DNA of 64,000 nucleotides, from the NCBI GenBank assembly GCA_023055425.1, contig JALGPY010000014.1, positions 13,972,501 through 14,036,500 of the forward strand, written 5' to 3'. Origin of the DNA: Linanthus parryae. Lineage: Eukaryota; Streptophyta; Magnoliopsida; Ericales; Polemoniaceae. The position numbers were made by a program, and so were the translations under genes. Shown piece by piece: positions 24,253 through 35,896 of this stretch (positions are counted from its first letter, which is position 1; each line of letters starts with the position of its first letter). The notes beneath the pieces are model-generated. The model had not been told where the DNA came from, ran no database searches, and saw only the letters and a program-made list of their open reading frames with translations.

Positions 24253-26473
24253 ATATCAAAACTCAAATCTTATGTTTGAGGAACAATAGATAAGGAAAAA
24301 ATGTTTCCTCAAAAAAGAGATAAGGAAAAAATGTAGGAACATTATCTCTTCTAATAATGAGGGAAAATTACTAACACTGCAAAACATTTTTCTCCTATCA
24401 GCTGTAGGAGGCTTGGCCATTTTGTAATTTCTTGAGGTTTTGTGACCAATTGTTGTGGTAGGTTGTCGGGCTGTATGGAAAACCGAATAAACGGTCAAAC
24501 TGGCCGAATCAAACCGAAATGCTTGGTTTCGGATGTACGGTTGATCAACGGTTCAATTTTCACAAACCGGTCTATTTTATTTGGTTATTGGTTCGTAAAA
24601 ATGTCACACCCCACCAAACCAAACCGAACCGATATGTGCTTAACGTACTTTACTACAATGTATATTGCGTAAAATATATTAACTAATCTAGAAAAGAGAA
24701 ATACGATTAGATAAATTCGATTAATATGATTAGATTAATCTAAATCTTCTCCATTTCTCTCACGTTCATCACATTTTCCCTCTAAAACGATAGTTGTACT
24801 TATATTTTTAATTCTAGTTAATTCATTTTTGCTTGAAATTTGAAATTCGTTAACAAAGTAGTATTATAATATCCATTCGATAATTTTTGCGAATGTTTCC
24901 GGTTTGGTTTCAAATGGTTTGGTTTGTTTATAAAATTAGTAATCCGATGTATTCGCTTCGGTTTATGGTTTTAGAAAAAACCGCATCAAACGAATTGCTT
25001 ACACCCCTATTAAATTGGCAAACAAATGAAATTTTAGTCCTTGTGTGTGTTCTGCAGAAAGTAGTCTTTGAAACGTGGCAATGTAGAGAGCAGTAGTTGA
25101 AGGAATTAAATTCAAAGTACTTTTATACTTTGTCGTTCGAGTTCATTGCAGTGTCTTTTTCGTTTCATTGTTGTGTTCAATGGCGGATCCATGTAAATTG
25201 AAATATGACCCTACTGAAATCTAACAATAACCTTATTTTTATTCATCAAAATGTCAAAATTTTAAAATTTAATCCCACTTACACAAAATCTTCGATACGA
25301 CATTGATTGTGTTTTAAGCCAGAACTTCAGTGATGGCCTCCAATGAAGCGACAACCCTGTTATGCACATTAGTGTATTTAAAGAAATCCTTAGAACAAAT
25401 GAATGCAAAGAAATCTCAAGTTACAATTCAAGTATTTGTATGATTATGGCGATAGAAACGAAGGTTGTGCAAAAATATTAGTAACCAAATTTTAAGCTAC
25501 AAGTTGTAAGAGAAGCAAAAATGCTAAACAAACAAACAAACAAACAAACAAACAAACTCTTTGTAGCTACAAAGCATTCATAAATAAGATTCAATAGAGG
25601 TACAAGAAGAACAACAACTGGATATGACAATTCTCAAAGACTATTCAGAATCAATATTGATTTTGTTTGTTTATGATATTCAGAATGATAAAATAGAGTT
25701 TGGCTAAAATAAGATTCAATAGAGATACATGAAAATACACTGAATGATAAAAACAAACACATTTACATACATACTTAAAAGGTTTTAATTAAAAATAAAG
25801 CCAAAATAAAAATTTACGAAAGTTCAGTTTTCTTTGCAATCTACAAAGAATATAGTATATGTACTACCAGAAAAAAAATCAACCCGGAAGACACTAAATC
25901 GACGTCCATGAACGGAAGTAAAAATTCATATGCGCTCAAAATTAAAGGAGAAAAAATAGATGCAAAACAACATCAAGCAAACAAAAAAACATGTTTCATA
26001 AGTCGCAAAGAAAATTAAAATACTTTTGTCAAAAACACAGTGTCGTCATATTGCTCTTTTGAAGCTCATGACCTAAATGAACTAAATATTAAATTTGGAT
26101 TATTGATACTAAAACATTTCCCAATAGTGACACCAGAGGTAACATATTACATTAAAAGTAGGAGGTGGTTAATGAATTTATGTATAATACATTCATATTA
26201 TTCAAATTAATTCCCATGCAAACACGGGAGAGTTCCAATCTTGTATAAAATATATTCTTGTTTGTCTAATGAACGTAACCTTGAGAACACGAAATTATAT
26301 GTTTTTCTAATTGTAAGGAATCGACTCTCAAAGTTTTATGTTTTGCTAATTTTAAGGAATCGATCACAAAGTTCATACAACGGCGAGCCATTGTGGGAAG
26401 GAATCACATCTTAAGATTCGTAAATTAAATTGCATAAATTTTTTAAAAGGACTTGAGGAAGGTTCAAAAGCCT

Positions 26474-26475
<2 letters not shown>
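24253..26475. other. AT-rich spacer with repeat relics
   Basis: At about 24475-25010 lie several CCGAAC/CGGTTT-type blocks (AAACCGAACCGA, CGGTTTATGG, CTTACACCCCTATT), a common plant dispersed repeat whose ends I could not fix. (AAAC)n lies at about 25525-25557. The phrase AATGGCGGATCCATG at about 25180 resembles a hAT-type terminus without a partner. No gene is supported. Confidence 0.4.

Positions 26476-26555
<80 letters not shown>
26476..26555. repeat. (GA)n microsatellite
   Basis: Forty uninterrupted AG dinucleotides. Confidence 0.97.
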
Positions 26556-26557
<2 letters not shown>

Positions 26558-26784
26558 ATCGTGAGTCTTACAGAAAGGAAAAATACTATCTTACCGAAGA
26601 GAGTCTAGAAGTTAGGGTTTATGTGTAAGGAGGATGAGAAATGATGCTCCATGCAGGCTTGTACTGGGAGAAGTACTTGACTTCCATGGCCTTTGGTTTT
26701 CGTCGATCAGACTTCTATGTGAGTGAATCTAGGAGCGGTTCATCGTATTGACGATCGAGTCTCCTCTAGTATTCCAATCCAATA

Positions 26785-28170
26785 TAGGTGACGCAAAAGG
26801 AGAAGACACAAAAGAAACAAAAAGAAAACACCCTTTGCACCCGAAGAAACAAAGAATCGTACTTATGCTTCTAAAAATAATGGAGACATAAAAATATTTG
26901 GATAAATACATAATTTTTGTATTTTTATTTTATTTTTTAAAGCATCTTTCATATTTTTCTGAACGCTTGTTTACTCATTTTTTATGAGAAGATAGTTCAT
27001 TCATTATTGTGTAGTAAATAAACGAAAAAATGTTATGCCAATGCATAAGTTGGTTATAATTTTGTAAAAGCAGATTATGTCAACTTTTTAATGTCTGTTT
27101 GGTAGTTTAAAAATTAGAACTGGAAACATGGTTAGACCAGAACTTGGATGAACGCTGGTATGGTTGAAAGATTTGACAAAAAATAAGAAAAGTTTATGGT
27201 TTTAATTTTTGGAATGGTGGTTTGCTCATGTTTAGAACATTTGTTGTAATTGAAAGGTAAACGGAAAATATAATTATACTCAAATGAATATGTTTACTGT
27301 AATTGAATATAAATTAAATTATTTAAGTGTCGCAAGCACACATGTGGTAATTCCGGACATTATAATTGAAAACATAGTCAGGCAAAAATTTCAATAAACG
27401 TTGGTATTGTCAAAAAGTATAAGATTTTGTTGTAGATAAAAATATCATGTTCTCAATTTTTCTGATAGTTGTGTAGCAAGCCTTTGAATAAATGATTAAA
27501 TCATTATATTGCACCAAAATTACATGAAAATATAACTCTTTTGAAACAAAATTCACTGAACTAACCATTGAATTTTTTAAACTTTTGGGTTACATTGTCT
27601 ATGCATCCAGTCTCCACTAGACTTTCAATTCATTATTATGGAGGAGAAGACACAAAAGAAGAAGATAAAAACAATTTCGCACCTGAACAAACAACGAATC
27701 GTACTTATGCACCAACAAATAAAGGAGACATAAAAAAGGTTTCGTAAATACGTCATTTTTGTATTTTTCTTCTACTTACATAAAACATATTTCCTATTTT
27801 TTTCTGAACTCTTTTTTCTCATTTTTATATGAGAAGACTGTCTACTGATTGTTGTGTAATAAGTAAACCAAAAAAAAAAATGTTATGCAAATGCATAAGT
27901 TGATTATCTATTTTTTACAACACATTTCTTTAATGTCTGTTTGGTGATATATAAATTCTTAAATATTTTTGGAATGGTTGTTTGCTTATAATAAGCACAT
28001 TTGTTTTTTTTTCAAAGGTAAAGAGGAATGATAACCGTACGCAAATGGATATGTTTTCTGGTCTATCAAAAAATTTAATTGATGTCAAACCAAATTATTT
28101 AAAAATCTTAGTCTATGTGTGGTAATTCTTGACATTGTAATTGAGAATATAGTCAGGGAAAAAGTCAATA
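26785..28170. repeat. Diverged direct repeat, about 600-700 bases, two copies
   Basis: The blocks AGAAGACACAAAAGAA, GAATCGTACTTATGC, GGAGACATAAAAA, TATGAGAAGA, TGTTATGC-AATGCATAAGTTG, ATGTCTGTTTGGT and AATAAACGTTGG occur in this order at about 26800-27440 and again at about 27645-28190. Many substitutions separate the copies. No coding region is visible in either. Confidence 0.75.
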
Positions 28171-28193
28171 AACGTTGGCATAGTCAAAAAATA

Positions 28194-28455
28194 CTCCTTC
28201 CGTCCCGCAAAGATAGTCCATTTTTTAAACTAAAACTTTTTTTGGAGACATGTAATTAGTGCATCCCATTACACATTTTTGACATGTTTTTTCCACTATT
28301 ACCCTTAGTTTTGTTTTCTCCAAGACCAGGTGCATTGAATATGGATGAGTACTATTGTAATTTCATTAACTTTTTTAACTTGAAAATGTAAATGGACAAT
28401 TATTTTGGGACTTTCCAAAATAGAAATATGGACTATCTTTGCGGGACGGAGGGAG
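28194..28455. mobile_element. Stowaway (Tc1/Mariner-type) MITE
   Basis: Termini CTCCTTCCGTCCCGCAAAG and CTTTGCGGGACGGAGGGAG form long inverted repeats flanked by TA on each side (28192-28193 and 28456-28457). Length 262 bases, no coding capacity. Confidence 0.93.
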
Positions 28456-28457
28456 TA

Positions 28458-29010
28458 TAAGTTTTGGTTGGAAATGAAAAAAACTTGTTCTGATAATTGT
28501 TCAGATCTTCTTTTAATAAATTGTAAAATCAATATTGGAAAAAAAATAAAAATAAAAGATAGCCTTTTTTCAACTTCTCTGATAGTTGTTAAGCACATCT
28601 TTTAATAAATAGTAGAAATCAATATATTGAAAAAAAAATAGTACCAGAAAAGAAAAAAAGACAAATCTTTTTAAATGAAATTCATTGAACAAAGCATTGG
28701 AAATGTTAAAACTTTGGGACTTTTAAATTGCCAATGCATAGATAAATTAATTTTTTTGTTCAAATGCCAATGCAATTCAATGTATTAGCTGGAATTGAAT
28801 TTGAGTTGGCAAATTGTAATTGGAGCATATATTTGACATGTCAATTGAAATTGAGGTGTAAAGATATAATTGATTTATTATGCCACATAAGACTACACAT
28901 GACATACAAAATTTTTTTTTGAAATCCTATGTGTCAGGAGGAGGATGAACCTCTCTCATAGCTTTGCTTTTATATAGATATAGATTACGCTAATGTCAAA
29001 ATCATATTAA

Positions 29011-29052
<42 letters not shown>

Positions 29053-29310
29053 TAATGTTCAGCAAGCATTCCCAATAATGGTGCAATTGCCTTGAATTTA
29101 TCTGAATCTGTAGACTTTCTAACTCAAAAGTTTTATTGTGCTGCGAAGTAAAGTTGGCTGAAAAGACAAATAATATGGTCTGGTTCTTGGAGTTTTCTGC
29201 CTGGGTTATGTGCCGTTAGCTTCGTAGAAGGAGGTAGCTGGTTGTGGAAGGAATCTACCCACTCAGCATATATATTGCCAAGTTGCATCAAAGGGAGGAG
29301 TAGCACTACT
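28458..29310. other. Far-upstream region of gene B
   Basis: The end near 28960-28985 (minus strand TCTATATCTATATAAAAGC) looks like a Helitron 5' end, but no clean 3' partner was found. A poly(T) tract lies at about 29013-29050. From 29150 the sequence matches the module at 16700-16940. Confidence 0.4.
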
Positions 29311-29576
29311 AGTATATTTTAGTAGTAGTAGTAAATTAACAAAAATACTCCTCCTAACAACTACTAGTTCAAGGAGTAATCGTTCCTTGGTCAACTCAGT
29401 ATATTTTAGTAGTAGTGGTAGTAAAAAAAAAAAAATATACTCCTCCTAACAACTACTAGTTCAAGGAGTAATCGTGCCTTGGTCAACTCAGTATAATTTG
29501 GTAGTAGTGGTAGTAAAAAAAAAATACTCCTCCTAACAACTACTAGTTCAAGGAGTAATCGTGCCTTGGTGAACTC
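29311..29576. repeat. Three-copy tandem repeat upstream of gene B
   Basis: Units of about 87, 92 and 87 bases start at 29311, 29398 and 29490. Each contains AGTAGTAG, a poly(A) stretch of variable length, ATACTCCTCC, CTACTAGTTC and AAGGAGTAATCGT. A single diverged unit lies at about 16855-16940. The array is about 0.8 kb upstream of the gene B start. Confidence 0.85.
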
Positions 29577-29584
29577 CTTTGATG

Positions 29585-30185
29585 CAGCGTAGATGACCCA
29601 GAACCAGGTGCGACTAATCTCCCACATGAACCAGACGAGGTCGAGCTGTCAAACGCGACTAATCACGTGATTCACTATCACGACATGGAAGACAGGCGCA
29701 AGAAAAGTGTTAGAAGGTCACTTTTGGTCATGACACACTGTTTTGGGCATAACTTGAGCTACAGGGATCATAATGACTATTATAATATGTTTTCGGAAAG
29801 CCCGTCACGTAAGATTTCAGCCCAGAAAACGGACGTTTGACCAGTCAACGAAGACTTCGAAGATACGTTTTGCTATTTTTGGCAGTTTTCCAATTTTCGT
29901 TGACTTCTTTATTTAGCCCGACTGGGTCAGACTATCATTTACGCATTATTTCCAATAAGGCCAATAGTTTGGGGCCAGTTTTGTAATTTTGTTATTTTTG
30001 GCAAATTAGGGTTTTCAAGCTATTTATACCCGGCTTGTGGGTAAAGTTAAATAATTTTTATGATATTATTACTTCTGAAAGTCTAGAGAGCTTTTGTGCC
30101 CTAATTTTCGTACCCTTTTTCATAGCTTGATTCCGCTGTGATCTCTCGTTGGGTGAATAACCCGGCGTCATCCTTCCATCTTTAA
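29585..30185 (+). mobile_element. Probable LTR fragment
   Basis: Higher-complexity sequence with CTATTTATACCCGGC (TATA-like) near 30020, a run of CCCTAATTTTCGTACCC near 30099, and a block GGCATAACTTGAGCTACAGG at 29748 of a kind common in plant Ty3-type LTR regions. No partner LTR or target duplication was found, so the class is a guess. Confidence 0.35.
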
Positions 30186-30197
30186 ATGTCTCTAATA

Positions 30198-30208
30198 CAT
30201 ATATATAG
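30198..30208 (+). promoter_or_regulatory. Candidate TATA box of gene B
   Basis: CATATATATAG about 155 bases upstream of the gene B ATG at 30362. It lies just downstream of the LTR-like fragment, so the promoter may be rearranged. Confidence 0.35.
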
Positions 30209-30361
30209 GGCTAGCAGAGCAGCAGTAGACATAAAAACAGCTACTACTAGAAAAGAGGGAAACATATATCAACGGAGAGTACTCATAGTCATTTTTTTTC
30301 CTCAGATAGACGTTGAAGCAAAACTAATAGAGAGACCAGAGAGTGAGAGAGAAATACCACG

Positions 30362-30653
30362 ATGGCTGCGAAGGTAGAGCATTTTAGCCATCGGCACCCG
30401 TTGAATTTAGTGAAGACGACGGACAAAGGTAAGGTTGATAGGAGAGCAGATAGTATAATCTGCGTTGTTATGGTTGTACAAAGAAGATCAGCAGAGGAGT
30501 TCCCTACTACCGTTGTGTAGAACAAGTCGAAGAAGAAGAAGGAGATTGCCGTTTCTTTTTCCTGCACCAAGCTTGTGCTGATATGCCGCCCATGAGCCCA
30601 GGGATATCTAGCCATGATCCAGACTCTGCTGGCGACGTACAACTGGAGAAGTA
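30362..30653 (+). pseudogene. Gene B exon 1, first piece
   Basis: Starts MAAKVEHFSHRHPLNLV, like gene A (MAAEMKHFSHEHTLILV). After a frame change the match resumes with RCYGCTKKISRGVPYYRC and LHQACADMP, the first zinc module. It ends at the LTR element target site AAGTA (30649-30653). Confidence 0.82.
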
Positions 30654-32636
30654 TGATACGGGTATCGTATCAATAAATATTTAATTATGTTATTAGGTTA
30701 AATAATAAACCGGGCTTGGCCCGTTAGGCTAGGGTTAGGGTTAGTATTATCTATTTAAGCAGTGTACTTCTTCATCACTGTTCAATGAATAAGAATAATC
30801 AGTCTCTCCCTTAAACTCTAGTCTATCTCTCTTTCGTCTATCTCCCTCAAGTTCTTCACCTTGTCTATCATTTTCTTCTCTATTTCGATACTTTTATGTA
30901 TCATTGGTGCTTTCATTGAGAGTGTCGGTCGGACTTTTGTTCGCGGCACTCGCCCCCGGACTCATGGATCTCCCTTACGCTGTTGTGAATCTCAGTCGCA
31001 AGGGTGTCCAACTTGTGCTTTTCGATGAAATCGATGAGCTCTCCCGTCAAGGTGAAGCGATTTATTGTCTCACCTTGGCAGAATTGGAAAAACTGCAAAC
31101 AAGTGGGTACATCACCCGAGCAGATCTGGAAGGCCTCAAAGTCAGACGGAATCAATTCTGGTTGATTTCGACTGATGAGTTTTGTCGCCTGCAGCACATC
31201 TTCAGAGCCGACGAATTGCCGCCAGAGGAAGAACAACAGGAACAGTTAGATGAAGAAGAACAGCCGGAGGAAACCCCACACCCGCAGATCGACAATACCC
31301 ACGATCCGCCAAACAACAACCTCCTGCTCCGGTCTTCTTCCCCGAAGCCGGCAAGCTCCACCCAATCCACCATCCACGCCAAACCCACAGCCACCCCACA
31401 GACAACCATCAACATCGCTGGCGAAAACCGAAACCCGATGCCACATCAGACAATCGATCCACAACAACAACAGTCGCAAACGGCGGCGAACCGAGCACCA
31501 CCGACGCCTTCACCGCCGTCTGAGCCAAGTCCGGCGACCCAGAACACGTCCAGCAGCCCGACGGACTTCCCACTTCCGCCTGGCACAACAATGATTTCAG
31601 GCGACCTCCCTCCTTGCCAGTCGGAGCAATTTCCGTCGATCCAGAACATGGCCGAACCCATAAAACACCCCGACGACCACAATCGAACCACCCACGGCCT
31701 CCAATTTCCCCCATCTCCGGCGAACGGCCAGATCGACCAATTCCCGGCCATCTCCGGCCACAACCAACCCCCAATCAACCCCCAAACACCGTCCCATCTC
31801 CTTCGATCGATCCAATTGCACCACCGCGACCAGACGCCTCAACCAACAGTCACACCGCTTGCCAAAGCCGTCGCCGCCGGCCTCCGGACGCTGCGACCAC
31901 CACCAGCCACGCCACAGCCCGCGCCACCACCAACGGAACCACCACTGCCGTCCCTCCTACCGGAGCCGCCTCCAAGCTACCAGACCCGTAAGGGTTTTCT
32001 CCTTCAGCAGTTGGTTGCTCAAAACAAATTTGGGCCAAATTTTGGGCTCAAAACCAACTGTGGGCTGACTTATTCATTTGAACTTGATTTTTCATTTATG
32101 CATACAAATACAAGTGGGCTCAATCCTTTAATTGGAATTAATTGTTATTCTGGGCCTAACACTTTTTGGCTGACCAGAAATTTTGTGTATGGGGATGATT
32201 TAGGCCCACAACGCGATGTTCTAAACATAGTCCTCTACCCGTATGATCCGGGCAAGATTAGTGGCGAGTTGAGACTACGAAGTGGCGTTTTGAAGACCGT
32301 TCGACGTCAATTCGATCCGGGCAAGAATAGATGCGATTTTTCAACGTCCGCCTTGAGGGCAAGGCGATTTTCAAGCGTGGGGGAGTTGATACGGGTATCG
32401 TATCAATAAATATTTAATTATGTTATTAGGTTAAATAATAAACCGGGCTTGGCCCGTTAGGCTAGGGTTAGGGTTAGTATTATCTATTTAAGCAGTGTAC
32501 TTCTTCATTATTGTTCAATGAATAAGAATAATCAGTCTCTCCCTTAAACTCTAGTCTATCTCTCTTTCGTCTATCTCCCTCAAGTTCTTCACCTTGTCTA
32601 TCATTTTCTTCTCTATTTCGATACTTTTATGTATCA
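30654..32636 (+). mobile_element. Young LTR element with a novel ORF, no gag/pol
   Basis: LTRs 30654-30903 and 32387-32636, each 250 bases; I see two differences, both C/T, near 30775 versus the 3' copy. The exact target duplication is AAGTA (30649-30653 and 32637-32641). The LTRs open with a palindrome TGATACG-GGTAT-CGTATCA and end GTATCA. The sequence after the 5' LTR (TTGGTGCTTTCATTGAGAG) sits where a primer-binding site belongs but is not the Met-tRNA type. The polypurine tract GTGGGGGAG precedes the 3' LTR. No protease, RT or integrase is encoded, so it must be moved by another element. Confidence 0.93.
30964..32409 (+). CDS. 481-codon proline-rich ORF of the LTR element, function unknown
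   Basis: I do not recognise this protein. From the ATG at 30964 (MDLPYAVVNLSRKG) residues 1-95 look like a compact domain with helical, charged sequence (LTLAELEKLQTSGYITRADL). Residues 95-340 are rich in Pro, Gln, Thr and Ser with acidic runs at the start. From about residue 345 the composition changes again (GLKTNCGLTYSFELDF). There is no CCHC knuckle, protease DTG or RT motif. The last part runs through the polypurine tract into the 3' LTR and may be read-through of a 3' UTR. A highly diverged gag or a captured host sequence are both possible. Confidence 0.5.
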   Translation: MDLPYAVVNLSRKGVQLVLFDEIDELSRQGEAIYCLTLAELEKLQTSGYITRADLEGLKVRRNQFWLISTDEFCRLQHIFRADELPPEEEQQEQLDEEEQPEETPHPQIDNTHDPPNNNLLLRSSSPKPASSTQSTIHAKPTATPQTTINIAGENRNPMPHQTIDPQQQQSQTAANRAPPTPSPPSEPSPATQNTSSSPTDFPLPPGTTMISGDLPPCQSEQFPSIQNMAEPIKHPDDHNRTTHGLQFPPSPANGQIDQFPAISGHNQPPINPQTPSHLLRSIQLHHRDQTPQPTVTPLAKAVAAGLRTLRPPPATPQPAPPPTEPPLPSLLPEPPPSYQTRKGFLLQQLVAQNKFGPNFGLKTNCGLTYSFELDFSFMHTNTSGLNPLIGINCYSGPNTFWLTRNFVYGDDLGPQRDVLNIVLYPYDPGKISGELRLRSGVLKTVRRQFDPGKNRCDFSTSALRARRFSSVGELIRVSYQ

Positions 32637-32641
32637 AAGTA

Positions 32642-33045
32642 TCTCGGGGGCGGCTGCCAGACCAATCACACCGTACGTGTTGTGGTTGAGATGAGATCTG
32701 TTATCGTTTTGCATACGACTGTTCCGTGTGCGCATATGCTCAATGCTTGACATGTGCTTTGAGAAATCGTGACCAATTCAAGATGTCATTTCACCGACAT
32801 CCAGTTCACTTGGTTGGTGCAACAAAATCTGGTCAACCTTGTTCTGTTTGCGGCCTTAGAATTCCTATATATACAGGTGAAGGGGACCTCTGTTACGGAT
32901 GCCGCTACTGCAAATTCCTTGCACATCCTGATTGTACACCTGTGCCTCTCCTAGTCCAAGCGCCTGCTCATCCTGATCACCCACTTGAAGTCTGTAGACT
33001 CCCAGAACCGACCACCTGTCGAATCTGCATAGAAGTGATAGATCA
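32642..33045 (+). pseudogene. Gene B exon 1, second piece
   Basis: After a damaged start, module 2 (CYRFAYDCSVC), module 3 (CSVCGLRI...CRYCKFLAHPDC) and the start of module 4 (CRICIEVIDH) are readable from about 32700. The piece ends at A 33045, where the Helitron splits the His codon after VID. Confidence 0.82.
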
Positions 33046-35819
33046 TCTATTTTATAAAATAGAACGGTTAACTTTTTTCCAGCCGTTAGATTAAACCGAC
33101 CCCAGCCTTTAGATCTCACCTACTTTAATAAATGTAATATTGAAAAAAAAAACAAAAACTCGCGATCATCAGCAAACCCACGAACTCCATTCCCAATCTC
33201 TCACATCGTGTCTCTGAATTTGGGGAGAAGAACAGACGAAGTCCCTCCTCGCCATCGCCGTTGGCGTCAGTAGTTCTATGATCGGAGAGAGGTCAATTTC
33301 GTTTATAGGTTTGCATTCCGTTCCAATCGCTCTGGCATGACCCAATTCCTTTCACCAGTGGTAAGACAGTTGATTTCTCTAATCTCTAATGGGTTTTGTT
33401 GCTTAAAGCAAAGTGAATCCATCTGGGTTTTAATAAGTTTTATGTGTTCCGTCTCTGATGTAATTTGATTATTGCAGTTTTGAAGTTTTTGCCTCAGGTT
33501 CTCAGGTTTTTTTCTTCGATTTAGTTCTCGCAACCGCCTCTACCTTTCACAGGTGTTTCGAAATTGCTAAGCAAAGTATGAGAGGAATAATCTGAACTCA
33601 CCACTGTAGTTGACCATATAGGGCAAAAATGAAATAATCTACCTTCTTTGATTTTCAGGTTCTTCTTGGATTTCAGTCTCAGTTTCGGTTTCATTCTCAG
33701 TTTCGCCGTCGCCGCCTGAACGCCGCTTGAAACCCCGGTCAATTTGTGTATTTGAAGTTTGTTAAGTAATCGACAGTTTTGCCTGATTCTGAGAATTGGT
33801 TGAAATCTTTATCGCAGAAATTAGTTTAAAATTGGTTTTCTTCTTCGCTTACCTCTTTGATTCATTTAGTCCGCAAAAGCTTTCCTTTGATTAGGGTTTC
33901 GCTGGACATCAATTAAGCAAAACCAGTTACTGTATTTTCTTTTGTTACCACATCTGTTTGGGGCTTTTACTGGAATTGGTTTGGAGCTATGGTTTGGGTA
34001 GAACATGAGGTGGATCTGGATTGTGGATGGGTTTGATCTGATATTTAACCTGATTGTATACTCTGGTACATCCCTCATTGTATACCCCTGGTATATGGGT
34101 TGGTAGCTTTCATCTTAGCTAAGTTTGTCGCACTTGCTGATGCGCGTCAAGTTTTCATAAACAGTTTCTAAAACGAACCGAGTCGGATCAAACCTATACG
34201 TGTTCGGCTCGGCCTATTTGGTCAGTGGGCTAAGCCGTTAGTTCTCATATTTGTGTTTGTTTGTTCTCCTCTTACGATTTAGTTCCTACCCTTAAAGCTC
34301 TTCCAGATACATGAGAAGGAAATAGCCCCAGTTCTTGATCAGTTCCTTCAGAAAACCAACATATTTCCCTGACGCGTATTCAGCATAAATTTTCTTCCCT
34401 GTTTGAAGAACTTCTGAATCAGCTAAATTTTTCTTATTCTGATGTGTTCATTTGGATGAAATCCTTACTAGCAGCATAATCGAACTCTTCAAGCAATATA
34501 TTAGAGGGAAAAACTATGTCCTCGAATCATTTTATTTGCCCTGTGTAATCTGTGTATTTGCCTCCTTATTATCTTCTTTGACAAGGCATACGATGGTATG
34601 TTGTATTGTCACAAATAATCTCCAGAGCACAATCCAAAACCAAACTGAAAAAGTGGTAAACTGAACAGAGTTAAATAAGAATTAGCTGATGTTCTCTACG
34701 CATACTGAGGCGCCCCTCCATCAAGCTTTAACTGTAATTGCCTGCCCTAACCTATGCGCTGCTCCTCCTTTCATATCCTTAATAGCTCACTGACTTGAAT
34801 AACCTGCTTACTCTGCTTATGTTCATGAACCTGATGCTCGATCAGGTTATGCTTATGTTTATATCTTTTGATTTTTTGAGTGTGTTCTGTTGGCGCACTT
34901 GCTCAAATAATGCCTTCTAGAATCCAGAGTAAGGCATGTGTATCATCGATTTGATTAGGTCCGTATATGTTTTGATTTTTGTTCATACAAAGTAATTCAA
35001 AGTTACTCTTATGATGCAATGAGAACGTACAGGTCCGAAATATTAAATTTTCTGACATGAGAAAGAGATGTAAGAACATGTATAGGTTCCTTTCATTCTC
35101 TTCAAGCAACTTATTGTTGGGTAAGCTTAAAATGATTTGGTTCCATATTACCAGCTCTGTCATTAATTTTAGTTATGCATTTGGGATGTTTTTTTTCTTT
35201 TTTTTTTTTTTTTTCAACACTGCATTTGGGTTAGATTGATGCTTCTATACATCATTCCTTTAGACCCCCCAGCTTGGATTGTAGTTTAACCGTCCTTTTC
35301 TACCTTTATTTCATTCAAAGGATATCATAAAAAGCAAACCTCACGGGGGTGTCATAATTTCCAAATTCCTCCCAATCTTCTGCAAAATTGGACACTAACA
35401 GTTCTATTAATTAGTGTTGAATGACAACCGATTTGAAGATTGGCATGAGATGTCAAGTGCTACAAGCTGATCTATTCATTGTATAGCTGTTATTATCAGA
35501 GTATAGGTTGAGGATGCACAGATTGTTTAAATGTTTTTCAAATATATCGATTGTTTGTGATGGTAGCTTAAGTGAACATCATGCATTTTTCACTTTGAAG
35601 GAGTTAATATTCCGAGAAAAGTATTTGTATGGATATATTGTTTTCATCCTGTGTGTATCATTTGTTCAGAGTAACTTTAAATTACTTCTTATTTTTTTAT
35701 ATATATTATTGTTGACAATTTTTTTACTCCGTTTGTGTAGATTCTTTTTACATCTATTTCTGGCTCTCTAAATTCAAACACTATCTAGATAGTGCCCCCG
35801 AGCACGGGCAATACCCTAG
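33046..35819 (+). mobile_element. Non-autonomous Helitron in gene B exon 1
   Basis: Starts TCTATTTTATAAAATAG with the GTTAGATTAAACCGACC and TTAGATCTCACCTAC motifs shared with the Helitrons at 7621 and 49653. It ends with hairpin TGCCC...GGGCA and CCCTAG. It is inserted between A 33045 and T 35820, and its removal restores the DC1 reading frame exactly. At 2774 bases it has no Rep/helicase. The first 800 bases look like gene leader and intron sequence, so it may carry captured host pieces, none identified. Confidence 0.9.
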
Positions 35820-35894
35820 TACCAAACAATTGGCTTACTGCTGCCAGGAATGCGTATACGTCACTCACGTTTATGACTACTCCGGTACCAGCAA
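35820..35894 (+). pseudogene. Gene B exon 1, third piece
   Basis: Continues module 4 in frame across the Helitron: H-TKQLAYCCQECVYVTHVYDYSG. The matching gene A text is HTKEWAYRCEQCQYYTHVYDYS. The donor is GT at 35895, phase 2. Confidence 0.85.
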
Positions 35895-35896
35895 GT

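Noticed and set aside
24442..25096. Short ORFs in the CCGAAC-rich region
   Set aside because: They follow a dispersed non-coding repeat and have no conserved features.
26180..28985. A complete minus-strand Helitron
   Set aside because: A 5'-like tip (28985) and a hairpin-like CCCGTGTTTGCATGGG (near 26220) exist, but no CTRR end or A/T site could be confirmed.
31152..31842. Several Gly/Trp/Cys-rich minus-strand ORFs in the LTR element
   Set aside because: They are shadows of the GC-rich proline-coding strand; the plus-strand frame is longer and starts at a sensible ATG.
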